Below, piece after piece: positions 30,056 to 39,828 of a DNA stretch of 64,000 nt (position 1 is its first letter; each line of letters opens with the position of its first letter). This stretch comes from an uncultured Alistipes sp. (GTDB lineage Bacteria; Bacteroidota; Bacteroidia; Bacteroidales; Rikenellaceae). Location: positions 54,687-118,686 of the forward strand of contig CANQGQ010000010.1 of assembly GCA_947623305.1 (NCBI GenBank), in the 5' to 3' direction. Both the position numbers and the translations under genes were made by a program. The notes under the pieces were generated by a model, which worked only from the letters and a program-made list of their open reading frames with translations, did not search any database and had not been told where the DNA came from.

Positions 30056-30165
30056 CATCCTCCGAAATTCGGTATCTTTAAGCGATTGCGTCGCGGGAAG
30101 AATGATAATCGGAAGCTAAAAAATTGTATCTTTGCCTTAAGATTCGAAACTTTCCAGTCCTAAAA

Positions 30166-31437
30166 ATGGCCGCCCCATTAGCAGAGCGTCTGCGTCCGCG
30201 GACGATCGACGAATACATCGGACAGACCCATCTGGTCGGCCCGAACGGAATTTTTCGCAAGTTTTTCGAAACGGGCAACGTTCCGTCGTTCATCCTGTGG
30301 GGCCCTCCCGGCGTCGGCAAGACCACGTTGGCCAAGATCGTCGCTACGCAACTCGAACGTCCGTTGTTTACGCTTTCGGCCGTTACGTCGGGCGTCAAGG
30401 AGGTGCGCGAGGTGATCGAAAACGCCAAACGCCAACGATTTTTCGATGCCCGTCCGCCGTTCCTTTTCATCGACGAAATCCACCGGTTCAACAAGTCGCA
30501 GCAAGATTCGCTGCTGGGTGCCGTCGAACAAGGTATCGTAACGCTGATCGGCGCCACGACCGAAAATCCTTCGTTCGAGGTCATTTCGCCGTTGTTGAGC
30601 CGCTGCCAGGTCTATACGCTCCGTCCGATGGAGGAGGACGAGCTGCAAACCCTGCTCGACCGCGCGCTGACGACCGACAGCGAACTCAAGGAGCGCAAAA
30701 TCACGGTGAAAGAGACCGCCGCCCTCTTTCGGTTGTCGGGCGGCGATGCGCGCAAACTGTTGAACATCCTCGACATCGTCGTCGGGTCTACGGACGGGAA
30801 GGTTACGATCACCGACCGTTACGTTACGGACTGTCTCCAAGAAAACATCGCCCTCTACGACAAGAACGGTGAACAACATTACGACGTCATTTCGGCATTC
30901 ATCAAATCGGTGCGGGGCAGCGATCCCAATGCGGCCATCTATTATTTGGCCCGCATGCTGGCTGGCGGCGAGGAACCGCGCTTCATCGCCCGCCGATTGG
31001 TGATTCTGGCCTCGGAGGACATCGGATTGGCCAATCCGAACGCCCTGTTGTTGGCCAATGCCTGTTTCGACACGGTGCACAAAATCGGTATGCCCGAAGC
31101 GCGCATCACACTGGCCGAAACGACTGTTTATTTAGCGACCTCGGCCAAGAGCAATTCGGCTTACATGGCCATCGACAAGGCCCTTTCATTGGTCGAGCAT
31201 GATACGACGAATCGCCCCGTGCCGTTGCATTTGCGCAATGCGCCGACCAAGCTGATGAAGCAGTCGGGCTACGGCAAAGGCTACAAATACGCCCATGATT
31301 ACGAGGGCCATTTCGCCGATTTGGAATTTCTGCCGGAGAGTTTGGCGGGTACGAAATTTTATGAACCAGACGAACAGAATCCTGCCGAAGCGAAGATCGC
31401 CGAACGCATCCGCACGTTGTGGAAAGGGAAGTATTAA
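30166..31437 (+). CDS. rarA: Replication-associated recombination protein A (MgsA-type AAA+ ATPase)
   Basis: 423 residues from MAAPLAERLRPRT. The ORF-track start (30124, TTG) is wrong because the promoter -7 box TATCTTTG sits at 30127-30134, inside that extension. Walker A GPPGVGKTT, Walker B FIDEIHRFNKSQQD, sensor GATTENPSFEV, and the MgsA C-terminal tetramerisation part (HYDVISAFIKSVRGSDPNAAIYYLARMLAGGE). Acts at stalled forks and gaps. Confidence 0.96.
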   Translation: MAAPLAERLRPRTIDEYIGQTHLVGPNGIFRKFFETGNVPSFILWGPPGVGKTTLAKIVATQLERPLFTLSAVTSGVKEVREVIENAKRQRFFDARPPFLFIDEIHRFNKSQQDSLLGAVEQGIVTLIGATTENPSFEVISPLLSRCQVYTLRPMEEDELQTLLDRALTTDSELKERKITVKETAALFRLSGGDARKLLNILDIVVGSTDGKVTITDRYVTDCLQENIALYDKNGEQHYDVISAFIKSVRGSDPNAAIYYLARMLAGGEEPRFIARRLVILASEDIGLANPNALLLANACFDTVHKIGMPEARITLAETTVYLATSAKSNSAYMAIDKALSLVEHDTTNRPVPLHLRNAPTKLMKQSGYGKGYKYAHDYEGHFADLEFLPESLAGTKFYEPDEQNPAEAKIAERIRTLWKGKY

Positions 31438-31472
31438 CGGTTCGATCGCATTCCCAAGCTGTTAATAAAAAC

Positions 31473-31970
31473 ATGAAACGCATCGGCATCATTTCGGATA
31501 CGCACGGAACTTTCGACGAGACGCTGCGCCTCTTTTTGCGCGACGTCGACGAAATCTGGCACGCGGGCGACATCGGTTCGTTGGAGTTGGCCGATGAAAT
31601 CGCCGCTTTCAAACCTTTGCGGGCCGTGTCGGGCAATATCGACGGCGGCATGACGCGTCGGGTCTATCCGTCGTTTCTGAGTTTCGAATGCGAAGGCGTG
31701 CGGGTGTTGATGACCCACATCGGCGGTTATCCGCGCCGTTACGATCCCCGTGCCGTGGAACGCATCCAGGCGATCCGGCCCCGCATTTTCGTGTCGGGGC
31801 ATTCGCATATTCTGCGCGTCATGAACGATCCGGTTTACAACTTGTTGCACATCAACCCGGGGGCTGCCGGCGAATTCGGATTCCACAAAGTGCGGACAGC
31901 CGTCCGGTTCGTCGTCGACGGCACCGACCTGCGCGACATGGAGGTGGGCGAGTGGCCGCGGAGCATCTGA
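31473..31970 (+). CDS. YfcE/MJ0936-type metallophosphoesterase
   Basis: 165 residues from MKRIGIISDTHG at 31473 (the ORF track adds 18 codons upstream). Metal ligands: DTHG, HAGDIGS, GNIDG, THIGG and SGHSH, giving a complete dinuclear calcineurin-like site. The family hydrolyses phosphodiesters; substrate unknown. ATG follows a TTAATAAAAAC leader. Probably read with rarA, 35 bases upstream. Confidence 0.92.
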   Translation: MKRIGIISDTHGTFDETLRLFLRDVDEIWHAGDIGSLELADEIAAFKPLRAVSGNIDGGMTRRVYPSFLSFECEGVRVLMTHIGGYPRRYDPRAVERIQAIRPRIFVSGHSHILRVMNDPVYNLLHINPGAAGEFGFHKVRTAVRFVVDGTDLRDMEVGEWPRSI

Positions 31971-32087
31971 CGCCCCCGAAAACGGGGAGCATCGAGCCAA
32001 CTGCATAAGCAAAATCTATCGAAAAAGGCCGCACAATAAGCCATACGGTTTCGTCGTTCTATTTGCGAAATGAAAAGACGACGAAAT

Positions 32088-34565
32088 ATGCAAGTGAAAA
32101 TCTCGAAAACGCTCGAAGGGCTCATCGCCCGCGCCGCTTTCCATACGACGAAGGCCACCATCGGCCATTCGCTCAAAGACTTCCTCACGCTCGAAATGCT
32201 TCGCGAGGAGGGATCGCTCGCCTATCAGTTGCTTTCTGCCCGATTGCAGGATTGGGAACTGCACCAGCTTCGTCAACGCATCGAGCAGGGGATCATCGCC
32301 TCCGATGCCGCTCGACGGAACCAACAGCCGGCCCTGGACGCGGTCGATCCGGAGACGTTCTACCGTACATGGACTGACGAATTGCGGAACACGGTCGCCG
32401 CGACCCGCAGTATCTCGACCGGCCATGCGCTCCAGTTCATCGCCTCCGATCCGTCGACCGCTACGGCCCAAGTGTTGGAGACGTTCGGCATCGGGGCCGA
32501 CACGATTGCCGATGATCTGCAAAAGTTCGTCGTGGGCGAGGACTATCGCACCGAGATACAAGTGCACATGCTCGATTTCGATGCCGACAACCGGCCTGCT
32601 TCCGGAGAGAAGAACCGGTTGCTCGACAAGTTCGGCGTCGACCTGACGCGCCAGGCCCGCGAGGGGCGTTTGGATCCGGTCGTGGGCCGCGAAACCGAAA
32701 TCGAGCGGGTCGTGCAGATCCTTTCGCGCCGCAAAAAGAACAATCCGATTCTGATCGGCGAAGCGGGCGTCGGCAAAAGCGCCGTCGTCGAGGGGCTGGC
32801 CCTGCGCATCGCGGCCGGCGACGTGCCCTATACCATTGCCGACAAGACGTTGTTTTCGCTCGACATCTCGTCGCTCGTGGCGGGCACGAAGTTCCGCGGC
32901 GAGTTCGAGGAGCGCATGCAGCAGCTGCTCGACGAACTGCGCAAAGAGCAGAACACCATTCTGTTCATCGACGAAATCCACACCATCGTGGGGGCAGGTT
33001 CGACGCAGGGCAGCTTGGATACGGCGAACATTCTAAAACCGGCGCTGGCGCGCGGCGAGTTGCAGACCATCGGCGCGACGACGCTCGACGAATATCGCGA
33101 GAACATCGAACGTGATTCGGCCCTCGAACGCCGCTTCCAGAAGGTGCTCATCGAGCCGACGACTCCCGAGCAGACGCTGCAAATCCTGCAAAACATCGCG
33201 CCGCGCTATGAACGCCATCATAAAGTGCACTATACCGACGATGCGCTGCGGGCCTGCGTGGCGCTCACGGAACGTTACGTTACCGACCGTTATTTTCCGG
33301 ACAAGGCGATCGACGTGCTCGACGAAGCGGGTTCGCGCGTGCATCTGCTGTCGGCTCGGGAACCGGCCGAGCTGCGCGAAATGGAGACGGCGCTGTGTCA
33401 AATCCAGCGCGAACGCCGCGAAGCGATCGACGGAGCTTCCTACGACAAAGCGGCATCGGCCCGGATGCGCGAGCTGGCGCTCCGTTCGAAGTTGGGCAGC
33501 GAACGCACCGAATGGCGCCGCAGCTTGGAGAGCCATCCGGAGTCGATCACCGAGGAGCATATCCGGCAGGTCATTACCGCCATGACGGGCATACCGGCCG
33601 AACGGGTTTCGGAGAGCGAGATGAGCCGGCTGCACGCCTTGCGCGACCATCTGTCGAGCCGGGTCGTGGGGCAGCAGGAGGCCGTAGAACGCATTTCGCG
33701 CACGATCTGCCGTTCGCGGGCGGGGTTGAAGGACGAAAACCGGCCCATCGGCGTCTTCCTTTTCGTCGGCCCGACCGGCGTGGGTAAAACCCTGTTGGCC
33801 AAGGAAGTTTCGAAATGGCTCTTCGACGAACGTCGCGGGCTGATTCGCATCGACATGAGCGAATATGCCGAAAAACACAACGTTTCGCGGTTGATCGGTT
33901 CGCCTCCCGGGTATGTCGGCTACGGCGAGGGCGGTCAGCTGACCGAGGCCGTGCGGCGCCAGCCCTATGCGGTTGTGCTGTTCGACGAGATCGAAAAGGC
34001 CCATCCCGAGGTCTTCAACACGATGCTGCAACTCTTCGACGAAGGGCATCTGACGGACGGTTCGGGCCGCAAGGTCGATTTCCGCAACACGATCATCATC
34101 ATGACTTCGAACGTCGGTTCGCGGGCTGTGGCGCAGCGGCCGGTGTCGGTCGGATACAGCACTTCGTCGAAAAGCGCCGCCGTCGTCGAAACCCCGCAGG
34201 CCGAATATCGCAAAGCCTTGGAACAGACCTTCGCGCCGGAGTTTCTCAACCGTATCGACGACATCGTGCAGTTCCGTTCGTTGGAGCTGGACGACGTGGA
34301 GCGCATCGTCGATCTGGAGCTCGGCGGGCTGCTGCAGCGCACCGAACGGCTGGGCTACAAGGTGAAAATCACGGCGCCGGCCAAACGTCGGTTAGCGACG
34401 ATGGGTTACGAATCGCGCTACGGCGTGCGCTCGTTGAAACGTACCCTGACGGATCATTTGGAGGAACCGTTGTCGGAACTGATTATCACCGGCAAGCTGC
34501 ATGCGGGCGACACGGTCGTCGTCGAAGACGACCCCTCGCAGGGCGTAACCTTACGGGTAGCTTGA
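32088..34565 (+). CDS. ClpA/ClpC-type AAA+ unfoldase (Clp protease ATP-binding subunit)
   Basis: About 825 residues from [15 protein letters not shown] at 32070 is six codons upstream and equally in frame. Clp N-domain repeat (1-70), D1 with [13 protein letters not shown] and [13 protein letters not shown], middle segment ([21 protein letters not shown]), D2 with [29 protein letters not shown] and [13 protein letters not shown]. After the D2 Walker B the loop [17 protein letters not shown] resembles the VGF ClpP-docking loop of ClpC, so partnership with ClpP is plausible. Followed by a strong terminator. Confidence 0.93.
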   Translation: MQVKISKTLEGLIARAAFHTTKATIGHSLKDFLTLEMLREEGSLAYQLLSARLQDWELHQLRQRIEQGIIASDAARRNQQPALDAVDPETFYRTWTDELRNTVAATRSISTGHALQFIASDPSTATAQVLETFGIGADTIADDLQKFVVGEDYRTEIQVHMLDFDADNRPASGEKNRLLDKFGVDLTRQAREGRLDPVVGRETEIERVVQILSRRKKNNPILIGEAGVGKSAVVEGLALRIAAGDVPYTIADKTLFSLDISSLVAGTKFRGEFEERMQQLLDELRKEQNTILFIDEIHTIVGAGSTQGSLDTANILKPALARGELQTIGATTLDEYRENIERDSALERRFQKVLIEPTTPEQTLQILQNIAPRYERHHKVHYTDDALRACVALTERYVTDRYFPDKAIDVLDEAGSRVHLLSAREPAELREMETALCQIQRERREAIDGASYDKAASARMRELALRSKLGSERTEWRRSLESHPESITEEHIRQVITAMTGIPAERVSESEMSRLHALRDHLSSRVVGQQEAVERISRTICRSRAGLKDENRPIGVFLFVGPTGVGKTLLAKEVSKWLFDERRGLIRIDMSEYAEKHNVSRLIGSPPGYVGYGEGGQLTEAVRRQPYAVVLFDEIEKAHPEVFNTMLQLFDEGHLTDGSGRKVDFRNTIIIMTSNVGSRAVAQRPVSVGYSTSSKSAAVVETPQAEYRKALEQTFAPEFLNRIDDIVQFRSLELDDVERIVDLELGGLLQRTERLGYKVKITAPAKRRLATMGYESRYGVRSLKRTLTDHLEEPLSELIITGKLHAGDTVVVEDDPSQGVTLRVA

Positions 34566-34586
34566 CGGATTGCATAACAGTTCGGA

Positions 34587-34617
34587 GCGTATCGCATGAA
34601 TGCGATACGCTTTTTTT
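34587..34617 (+). terminator. Terminator of the Clp ATPase gene
   Basis: GCGTATCGCAT-GA-ATGCGATACGC, perfect 11-bp arms, followed by TTTTTTT. Confidence 0.9.
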
Positions 34618-34619
34618 CG

Positions 34620-34701
34620 TATCTTTGGCTTTGCCGAAGATACTCCGTCTCGGCATAATCAAGCTATCGCTTGCTTCTGCCCTCGACTTTTCGTATCTTT
34701 G
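34620..34701 (+). repeat. 74-bp promoter-bearing repeat (subtype A) upstream of the MATE gene
   Basis: TATCTTTG boxes at 34620 and 34694 are 74 bases apart. Hairpin GTATCTTTGGC-TTT-GCCGAAGATAC at the left. CTTG (34670-34673), 20 bases, TATCTTTG forms the promoter facing the MATE gene. Nearly identical to the first unit at 7970. Confidence 0.85.
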
Positions 34702-34708
34702 TCCCCCG

Positions 34709-36061
34709 ATGTACCGTTTCGAAACATACCGATCGCAATACGCCGCCAATATCCGGCTGGCACTGCCGGTCGTATTGACCCAGATCGGCCAGATATTGAC
34801 CCAGCTGGCCGATAACGTCATGGTCGGCCAGTATGGCGGCGATGATCCCGTACCCCTCGCGGCAATCGCTTTCGGCGGCTCGATTGCCTTCATCTTTTTC
34901 ATCACGGCCATCGGCATGGCGATGGGGCTGACGCCGCTCATCGGCGAGCTTTTCGCCCAGGGCGACCGTCGCAATTCGGCCGTCCTGCTTCAGAACGGCA
35001 TCCTGTTCTACACGCTGCTCGGCATCGTTACGACCCTCTTGCAACTGGCCGGCATTCCGTTGCTTTATCGCCTCGGGCAGCCGGTCGAGGTGGTCGATAT
35101 GGCATTGCCCTACTATCGGCTGTTGTCGTACAGCATGCCGTTCATCATGCTCTTTTTCGCCTTCAAACAATTCCTGGAGGGCGTCGGCAACACCCATGCG
35201 GAACTCATCGTAACCGTCATCGCGAACCTCGCCAATATCGGGCTCAACTGGGTGTTCATCTACGGGCATCTCGGCATGCCCGAAATGGGCGCCACGGGAG
35301 CCGGTCTGGCTACGCTGCTGGCCCGCATCATGACGCCGCTGCTGATGATCGGTTACTTCTGTTCGCGCGACCGCTACCGGCCCTATCTCGAGGGATTCTC
35401 GCTCCGCAACTACCATCGGAAAACCGTGCGCACGCTCGTGCGGATCGGTGCGCCGATCGCTTCGCAGATGTTTTTGGAGAGCTCCGCGTTCATCGGCACC
35501 ACCATCATGATGGGCTGGTTGGGCACGCTGGCCATCAGCGCCAACCAAATCGCCATCACGGTCAACAACTGCGCCTGGATGGTCGTTACCTCCATCGGTG
35601 CGGCGGCGACCATCCGGATTTCGCACTGCTACGGAGCACGCGACATCGGCCAACTGTCGCTGGCAGCCAAGGCATCCTATCATCTGATTCTTGCCTGGAG
35701 CGGCTTTGCAACGGTGGCATTCGTCGCCCTGCGCCACTACATTCCGCAGTTCTTCACGACCAATGCCGAAGTCATCGCCATCACGGCGGAACTGATGCTC
35801 TTCGTGGCGCTCTACCAACTGTCGGACGGTTTGCAGAACATCTCGGTCGGCATCCTGCGCGGTTTGCAGGATGTGCGCATCATCACGCCGATCGCCCTCC
35901 TCTCTTATTGGGTGCTCAACCTGCCGGTGGGTTATCTGTTCGGATTCACGTTCGGTATGGGGCCTTCGGGGTTGTTCCTCGGTTACTTCGTCGGACTGAC
36001 CGTGGCAGCGGTGTTGATGATGCTCCGCATCCGACGCACCATCAGGCGGTTGAAAGAATAA
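34709..36061 (+). CDS. MATE family multidrug/sodium efflux transporter
   Basis: 450 residues. The ORF-track entry begins at 33815 in another frame of the Clp gene; the real start is MYRFETYRSQYAANIRLALPVVLTQIGQILTQLADNVMVG at 34709, a typical MatE N-terminus. Twelve membrane helices in two MatE halves (second half around RIGAPIASQMFLESSAFIGTTIMMGWLG). Exports cationic compounds in exchange for Na+ or H+. The ATG is seven bases after the TATCTTTG box, so an almost leaderless mRNA. Confidence 0.92.
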   Translation: MYRFETYRSQYAANIRLALPVVLTQIGQILTQLADNVMVGQYGGDDPVPLAAIAFGGSIAFIFFITAIGMAMGLTPLIGELFAQGDRRNSAVLLQNGILFYTLLGIVTTLLQLAGIPLLYRLGQPVEVVDMALPYYRLLSYSMPFIMLFFAFKQFLEGVGNTHAELIVTVIANLANIGLNWVFIYGHLGMPEMGATGAGLATLLARIMTPLLMIGYFCSRDRYRPYLEGFSLRNYHRKTVRTLVRIGAPIASQMFLESSAFIGTTIMMGWLGTLAISANQIAITVNNCAWMVVTSIGAAATIRISHCYGARDIGQLSLAAKASYHLILAWSGFATVAFVALRHYIPQFFTTNAEVIAITAELMLFVALYQLSDGLQNISVGILRGLQDVRIITPIALLSYWVLNLPVGYLFGFTFGMGPSGLFLGYFVGLTVAAVLMMLRIRRTIRRLKE

Positions 36062-36097
36062 TTCCGAAACCTGTTTTCGACAGGCGAAGATATGAAC

Positions 36098-36127
36098 GAG
36101 GCGGCTTCCCTGCAAAGGAGCCGCCTC
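36098..36127. terminator. Shared hairpin between convergent MATE and pgi genes
   Basis: GAGGCGGCT and AGCCGCCTC, perfect 9 bp with 12-base loop. Confidence 0.7.
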
Positions 36128-36149
36128 GATTCATTCGGATTCGGAATGA

Positions 36150-37481
36150 TTACAACCGTGCCTTGATGGCTTTCGTCGCCTCTTCGTACCCGGGCTTTTC
36201 GAGCAGCGCGAACATGTTCTTCTTGTACGCCTCGACGCCGGGCTGGTCGAACGGGTTGACGCCCAACATGTAACCGCTGATGCCGCACGCCTTCTCGAAG
36301 AAGTAGAGCAAGCCGCCGATGGTGTGGGCATCGACCTTCGGCAATTCGATGCGGATATTGGGCACGCCGCCGTCGACATGGGCCAGCTGCACGCCTAATT
36401 CGGCCATGCGGTTCACCTCCGAAATGCGCTTGCCGGCCAGATAGTTCAGACCGTCGAGGTTCTCGGCATCCGGTTCGATGACCACCCGATGGTCGGGTGC
36501 CGCAACCGAAATGATGGTTTCCATCAGGGTGCGTTCGCCCTCCTGGATGTATTGGCCCATCGAATGCAGGTCGGCAGTCAGCGTTACGCTGGCCGGAAAC
36601 AGCCCTTTGCCCTGCTTGCCTTCGCTCTCGCCGTAGAGCTGCTTCCACCACTCGTTGATGTATTGCAGACGGGGTTCGTAGGAGCCCAGCATCTCGATCT
36701 TCTTTCCGCTGCGATAGAGCGCGTTGCGCACGACGGCATAGATGGCCGACGGATTCTGCTCGAACGGCGTGCCGTCGGCCGTGGCCTGTTCCATCTCCTG
36801 CGCACCGTGCACCAACGCGGCGATGTCGACACCGGCGACCGCCAGCGGCAGCAGTCCGACGGGCGTGAGCACCGAGAAACGACCGCCCACGTCGTCCGGA
36901 ATGACGAACGTCGGATACCCCTCCTGCGTAGCGAGGGTTTTCAACGCGCCGCGAGCCTTGTCGGTTACGGCGACGATGCGTTCGGCTGCCTCTTTCTTGC
37001 CGTAGCGTTTCTCGATGGCGGCTTTAATCAGCCGGAAAGCGATGGCCGGTTCGGTCGTCGTACCCGATTTCGAGATGACGATGGCGGCGATGGAGTGCTC
37101 CTCTGCAGCGGCCATCAGTGCATTGATATAGTCTTCGGAAATGTTCTGGCCGGCAAAGACGACCGTCGGGTCTTGTTGCTCTTTATGCAGCAATTTGAAA
37201 GGGTCGGTCATCGCTTCGACGACCGCTTTGGCGCCTAAATAAGAACCGCCGATTCCGATGCAGATGACCAGATCGGCCTTCGCACGCAGTTTGTCGGCTT
37301 GGGCTTGAAGCGCAGCCAGTTCGGCGTCGGAGATCGACGATGGCAGGTGTACCCACCCTAAAAAATCGTTGCCTGCGCCTTTGCCCGATTGGAGCAGCGC
37401 ATTGGCCCGTTGCGCTTCGGCCTGCAAGGCGGGCGTAATCTCGACACCCGCTTTGCTGATGTCCAATTTCAGATTTTTCAT
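36150..37481 (-). CDS. pgi: Glucose-6-phosphate isomerase
   Basis: 443 residues from [15 protein letters not shown]; the ORF track extends 26 codons upstream. Motifs: [45 protein letters not shown], and [26 protein letters not shown] near the end. Short Pgi type, as in Gram-positives and Bacteroidetes. Interconverts glucose-6-P and fructose-6-P. Second gene after gpsA with a 99-base gap. Confidence 0.96.
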   Translation of the reverse strand: MKNLKLDISKAGVEITPALQAEAQRANALLQSGKGAGNDFLGWVHLPSSISDAELAALQAQADKLRAKADLVICIGIGGSYLGAKAVVEAMTDPFKLLHKEQQDPTVVFAGQNISEDYINALMAAAEEHSIAAIVISKSGTTTEPAIAFRLIKAAIEKRYGKKEAAERIVAVTDKARGALKTLATQEGYPTFVIPDDVGGRFSVLTPVGLLPLAVAGVDIAALVHGAQEMEQATADGTPFEQNPSAIYAVVRNALYRSGKKIEMLGSYEPRLQYINEWWKQLYGESEGKQGKGLFPASVTLTADLHSMGQYIQEGERTLMETIISVAAPDHRVVIEPDAENLDGLNYLAGKRISEVNRMAELGVQLAHVDGGVPNIRIELPKVDAHTIGGLLYFFEKACGISGYMLGVNPFDQPGVEAYKKNMFALLEKPGYEEATKAIKARL

Positions 37482-37580
37482 AGCATAATTATATATGAAT
37501 TTACATTGCCTTTCTGTCGAAATGCTTCCGGCCGCTGTTCTTGCCGCCTTCGGCGCCATTTACAAGCCTGTAATTATCGG

Positions 37581-38594
37581 TTAAAATAGTTTTTCGGTCA
37601 GTTCACGCATCCGGCGACGCGCCGACGCATTGCAGTAAAAGACGTCATAGACCATCTCGACGATGGGCATGTCGACCCGGTGCCGGAAATTGATGTGCCG
37701 GATGCAATCGACGGCGAAATAGCCTTCGGCGATCATCGTCATCTCGTTCAGGGCGCTTTTCACCGTGCAGCCGTGTCCGACCAGCAGCCCCAGCCGGCGG
37801 TTGCGGCTGTACGACGAATAACAGGTTACGAGCAGATCGCCCAGATAGGCCGACACCCGCGTATTGCGTTCGGCGGGATAGGTTTCGTCGAGGAAACGGG
37901 TCATTTCATCGGCGCAGTTGGCGATCAGCACGGCCAAAAAATTATCGCCGTAGCCCAACCCGACGGCCAATCCGACGGCCAGCGCATAGATGTTCTTCAA
38001 AATCGCAGCATATTCGATACCGTAGAGGTCGGTCGAGTAGCTCAACCGGATGTAGGGCGTTGCGAATTTCGGGCCGATGGCGCGGGCCGTCTCCATTTCG
38101 GGACAGACCACCGTCAGATACGAAAGTTTTCCGCGCGAGACCTCCTCGGCATGCGACGGGCCCGTGAAGAGTCCGAGTTGCCGGTACGAAAGGTCGTAAC
38201 GGTCGCGAAGGTATTCGACGACGGTCTTGTAATCGTCCGGGACGATGCCCTTGATGGCCGAAATGATGATTTTGTCCGCCAGCGATTCGGTCAAGGGTTC
38301 CAGAAAGGTTTTCAGATAGGCCGACGGAACCGCCAGTACCAGAATATCGGCTTCGCGTACAACGGCATTCAGATTGTCGGACGGTGCGATGCGCAAGCGG
38401 TCGAATTCGACATCGCTCAGATAGCGCGGATTACGTCCTTCTGTACGGAGCGTCTCCAGCACTTCGGGATTGCGGACATACCAGCCGACTTGCGGTTCGT
38501 TTCCGGAGAGCAGTTTGACGAGCGCCGTCGCCCAGCTGCCGTAGCCGATGACCGCGCATCGGGAATCCGTATCTATTTTACACTCCATGGACAT
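37581..38594 (-). CDS. gpsA: Glycerol-3-phosphate dehydrogenase, NAD(P)+
   Basis: About 337 residues. NAD-binding CAVIGYGSWATALVKLL (GxGxxA variant), AVPSAYLKTFLEPL, SAIKGI, GPSHAEEV, EYAAILKNIYALAVGLAVGLGYGDN. Makes sn-glycerol-3-phosphate for phospholipids. I start at MSMECKID (38594); the ORF track runs 33 codons further into the repeat, but the -7 box at 38617-38624 lies within that extension. The promoter is supplied by the repeat. Confidence 0.94.
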   Translation of the reverse strand: MSMECKIDTDSRCAVIGYGSWATALVKLLSGNEPQVGWYVRNPEVLETLRTEGRNPRYLSDVEFDRLRIAPSDNLNAVVREADILVLAVPSAYLKTFLEPLTESLADKIIISAIKGIVPDDYKTVVEYLRDRYDLSYRQLGLFTGPSHAEEVSRGKLSYLTVVCPEMETARAIGPKFATPYIRLSYSTDLYGIEYAAILKNIYALAVGLAVGLGYGDNFLAVLIANCADEMTRFLDETYPAERNTRVSAYLGDLLVTCYSSYSRNRRLGLLVGHGCTVKSALNEMTMIAEGYFAVDCIRHINFRHRVDMPIVEMVYDVFYCNASARRRMRELTEKLF

Positions 38595-38616
38595 CTCTTC
38601 GATAGCTTGTTTAATA

Positions 38617-38698
38617 CAAAGATACGAAAAAGCCGAACACAATGCCAAATTTATTTGAACATTGCCGAGGCGCAGTATCTTCGACGAAGTCAAAGATA
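38617..38698 (-). repeat. 74-bp promoter-bearing repeat (subtype B) upstream of gpsA
   Basis: On this strand TATCTTTG boxes occupy 38691-38698 and 38617-38624, exactly 74 bases apart, with hairpin GTATCTTTGAC-TTC-GTCGAAGATAC. TTTG (38646-38649), 21 bases, TATCTTTG (38617-38624) is a complete promoter for gpsA with a 22-base leader. A partial further unit extends to about 38715. Confidence 0.85.
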
Positions 38699-38808
38699 CG
38701 AAAAAGCCGGATATAAAAGTAAACTTGTTTGCTTTTTACCCCTGCCTTATCTCGAGGCGAAGTCGGAGAGAACGAGAAAAACGAGGCGAAAACAGTCGGT
38801 TGATTCGT

Positions 38809-39177
38809 TCAAGGACGAGTTGCGGCTTTGCGGTCTTTGAGAATCTCCGCCTGATGTTCCGTAGCCCAGTCGATCAATCGGTCGATGTGCGGCAACAACG
38901 ATTCGGCCCGCGGTGTGAGTGTATATTCCACGTGGGGCGGTACCTCGGGATAGGCTTCCCGAACGATGAATCCGTCTTCTTCGAGCGTTCGGAGCGTAAC
39001 GGTCAGCATCTTGGGCGAAATGTCGGGAAGCGCGCGCTGCAAGTTCTTGAATCGCATTGTGCCGTTTTGATGCAACAGAAAGAGCACCAGTAACGACCAT
39101 TTGTCGCCGAAACGTGCGAGAATATTCCGTATCGGGCATTCGGGAAACCGGAGGTCTTTGATCGTAGTTCTGTCCAT
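38809..39177 (-). CDS. HxlR family transcriptional regulator
   Basis: 122 residues: CPIRNILARFGDKWSLLVLFLLHQNGTMRFKNLQRALPDISPKMLTVTLRTLEEDGFIVREAYPEVPPHVEYTLT is a textbook HxlR winged helix, with a single Cys at position 14 that in relatives senses aldehydes or oxidants. No divergent target gene is present. A -7 box TACCTTTG (39205-39212) overlaps an imperfect palindrome TTACCTTTGTAAAGTAA, a possible operator for self-repression. Confidence 0.9.
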   Translation of the reverse strand: MDRTTIKDLRFPECPIRNILARFGDKWSLLVLFLLHQNGTMRFKNLQRALPDISPKMLTVTLRTLEEDGFIVREAYPEVPPHVEYTLTPRAESLLPHIDRLIDWATEHQAEILKDRKAATRP

Positions 39178-39294
39178 AGCGGAATTGATTATGAAGTTAC
39201 TTTACAAAGGTAAGCAAATTTTTCATCAAGATGTTTCCGTCGACGTAAGGCGGTGCGATTTATAACGGAATTTTTGTTTGTTTCTGGTTGCTTT

Positions 39295-39450
39295 CCGATC
39301 CGTGCCTGTTCAAAAAATGTTGGCGGATGGGTGTAGAAATGTTTGCTTCTTTCCCGATGCCTGTCCGATCCGTACCAGTTCGAAAATGTTGGCGGATGGG
39401 TGTAGAAATGTTTGTTTTTTCCCGATGCCTGTCCGATCCGTACCAGTTAA
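39295..39450 (+). repeat. Direct tandem repeat, about 69-bp unit, 2.3 copies
   Basis: CCGATCCGT recurs at 39295, 39365 and 39433; TGTTGGCGGATGGGTGTAGAAATGTTTG recurs at 39318 and 39387. Units differ by a few bases. It directly precedes the promoter of tRNA-Ser and holds no believable ORF. With the HxlR leader it accounts for the 316 bases 39178-39493. Confidence 0.85.
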
Positions 39451-39456
39451 TAAAAA

Positions 39457-39488
39457 TTTGGTGGAATGAAAAAACGATGTTATTTTTG
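39457..39488 (+). promoter_or_regulatory. Promoter of tRNA-Ser
   Basis: TTTG (39457-39460), 20 bases, TATTTTTG (39481-39488). Five bases separate it from the mature tRNA 5' end. Confidence 0.75.
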
Positions 39489-39493
39489 TCAAC

Positions 39494-39581
39494 GGAAAGA
39501 TGGCAGAGTGGTCGATTGCGGCGGTCTTGAAAACCGTTGAGCTGCAAGGCTCCGGGGGTTCGAATCCCTCTCTTTCCGCCA
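39494..39581 (+). tRNA. tRNA-Ser (anticodon UGA), CCA encoded
   Basis: Acceptor GGAAAGA/TCTTTCC, anticodon loop CTTGAAA with TGA, long variable arm as in serine tRNAs, T-arm GGGGGTTCGAATCCCTC, discriminator G and genomic CCA. Its 3' end is the left border of the accessory region, a usual target for NBU-type tyrosine recombinases. The ORF-track proteins across it are artefacts. Confidence 0.97.
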
Positions 39582-39602
39582 GAATAGGAAGCAAAAAAAT
39601 GC

Positions 39603-39637
39603 AATTACGCTGTAAATGTTTAATTTACAGCGTAATT
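39603..39637. terminator. Perfect 15-bp inverted repeat just after tRNA-Ser
   Basis: AATTACGCTGTAAAT-GTTTA-ATTTACAGCGTAATT followed by TGTTTTATG. Likely tRNA terminator, or part of the attachment region. Confidence 0.65.
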
Positions 39638-39690
39638 TGTTTTATGCAAATAGCAGAAAAATGCTATTCGAAGCATATCATCTGTGGCCT

Positions 39691-39732
39691 ATTCGGTGTA
39701 CCTTTCCGATTGCCAAAAAAGGTACACCGAAT
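39691..39732. repeat. Perfect 15-bp inverted repeat, 12-base loop
   Basis: ATTCGGTGTACCTTT and AAAGGTACACCGAAT. No T-run; lies between the tRNA and the integrase remnant. A recombinase or regulator site is possible. Confidence 0.6.
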
Positions 39733-39828
39733 TAGCTGTAATTTTTTGAATTGCACCGATTTGCATCGTTTTATCTCTTGACATCGGACACTTGAAAAAC
39801 TAATTTTGTAACCTCTAAACAGTGTCCT

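Noticed and set aside
33815-36061. 748-residue ORF ending in a MATE transporter
   Set aside because: The part before 34709 is a shadow of the Clp ATPase, a terminator and a repeat; the MatE start is at 34709.
39295-39450. CRISPR array
   Set aside because: Only 2.3 copies of a 69-bp unit with no unique spacers and no cas genes in the window.
39260-39604. ORFs on both strands across tRNA-Ser ([22 protein letters not shown])
   Set aside because: These are the well-known spurious translations of serine tRNA genes.
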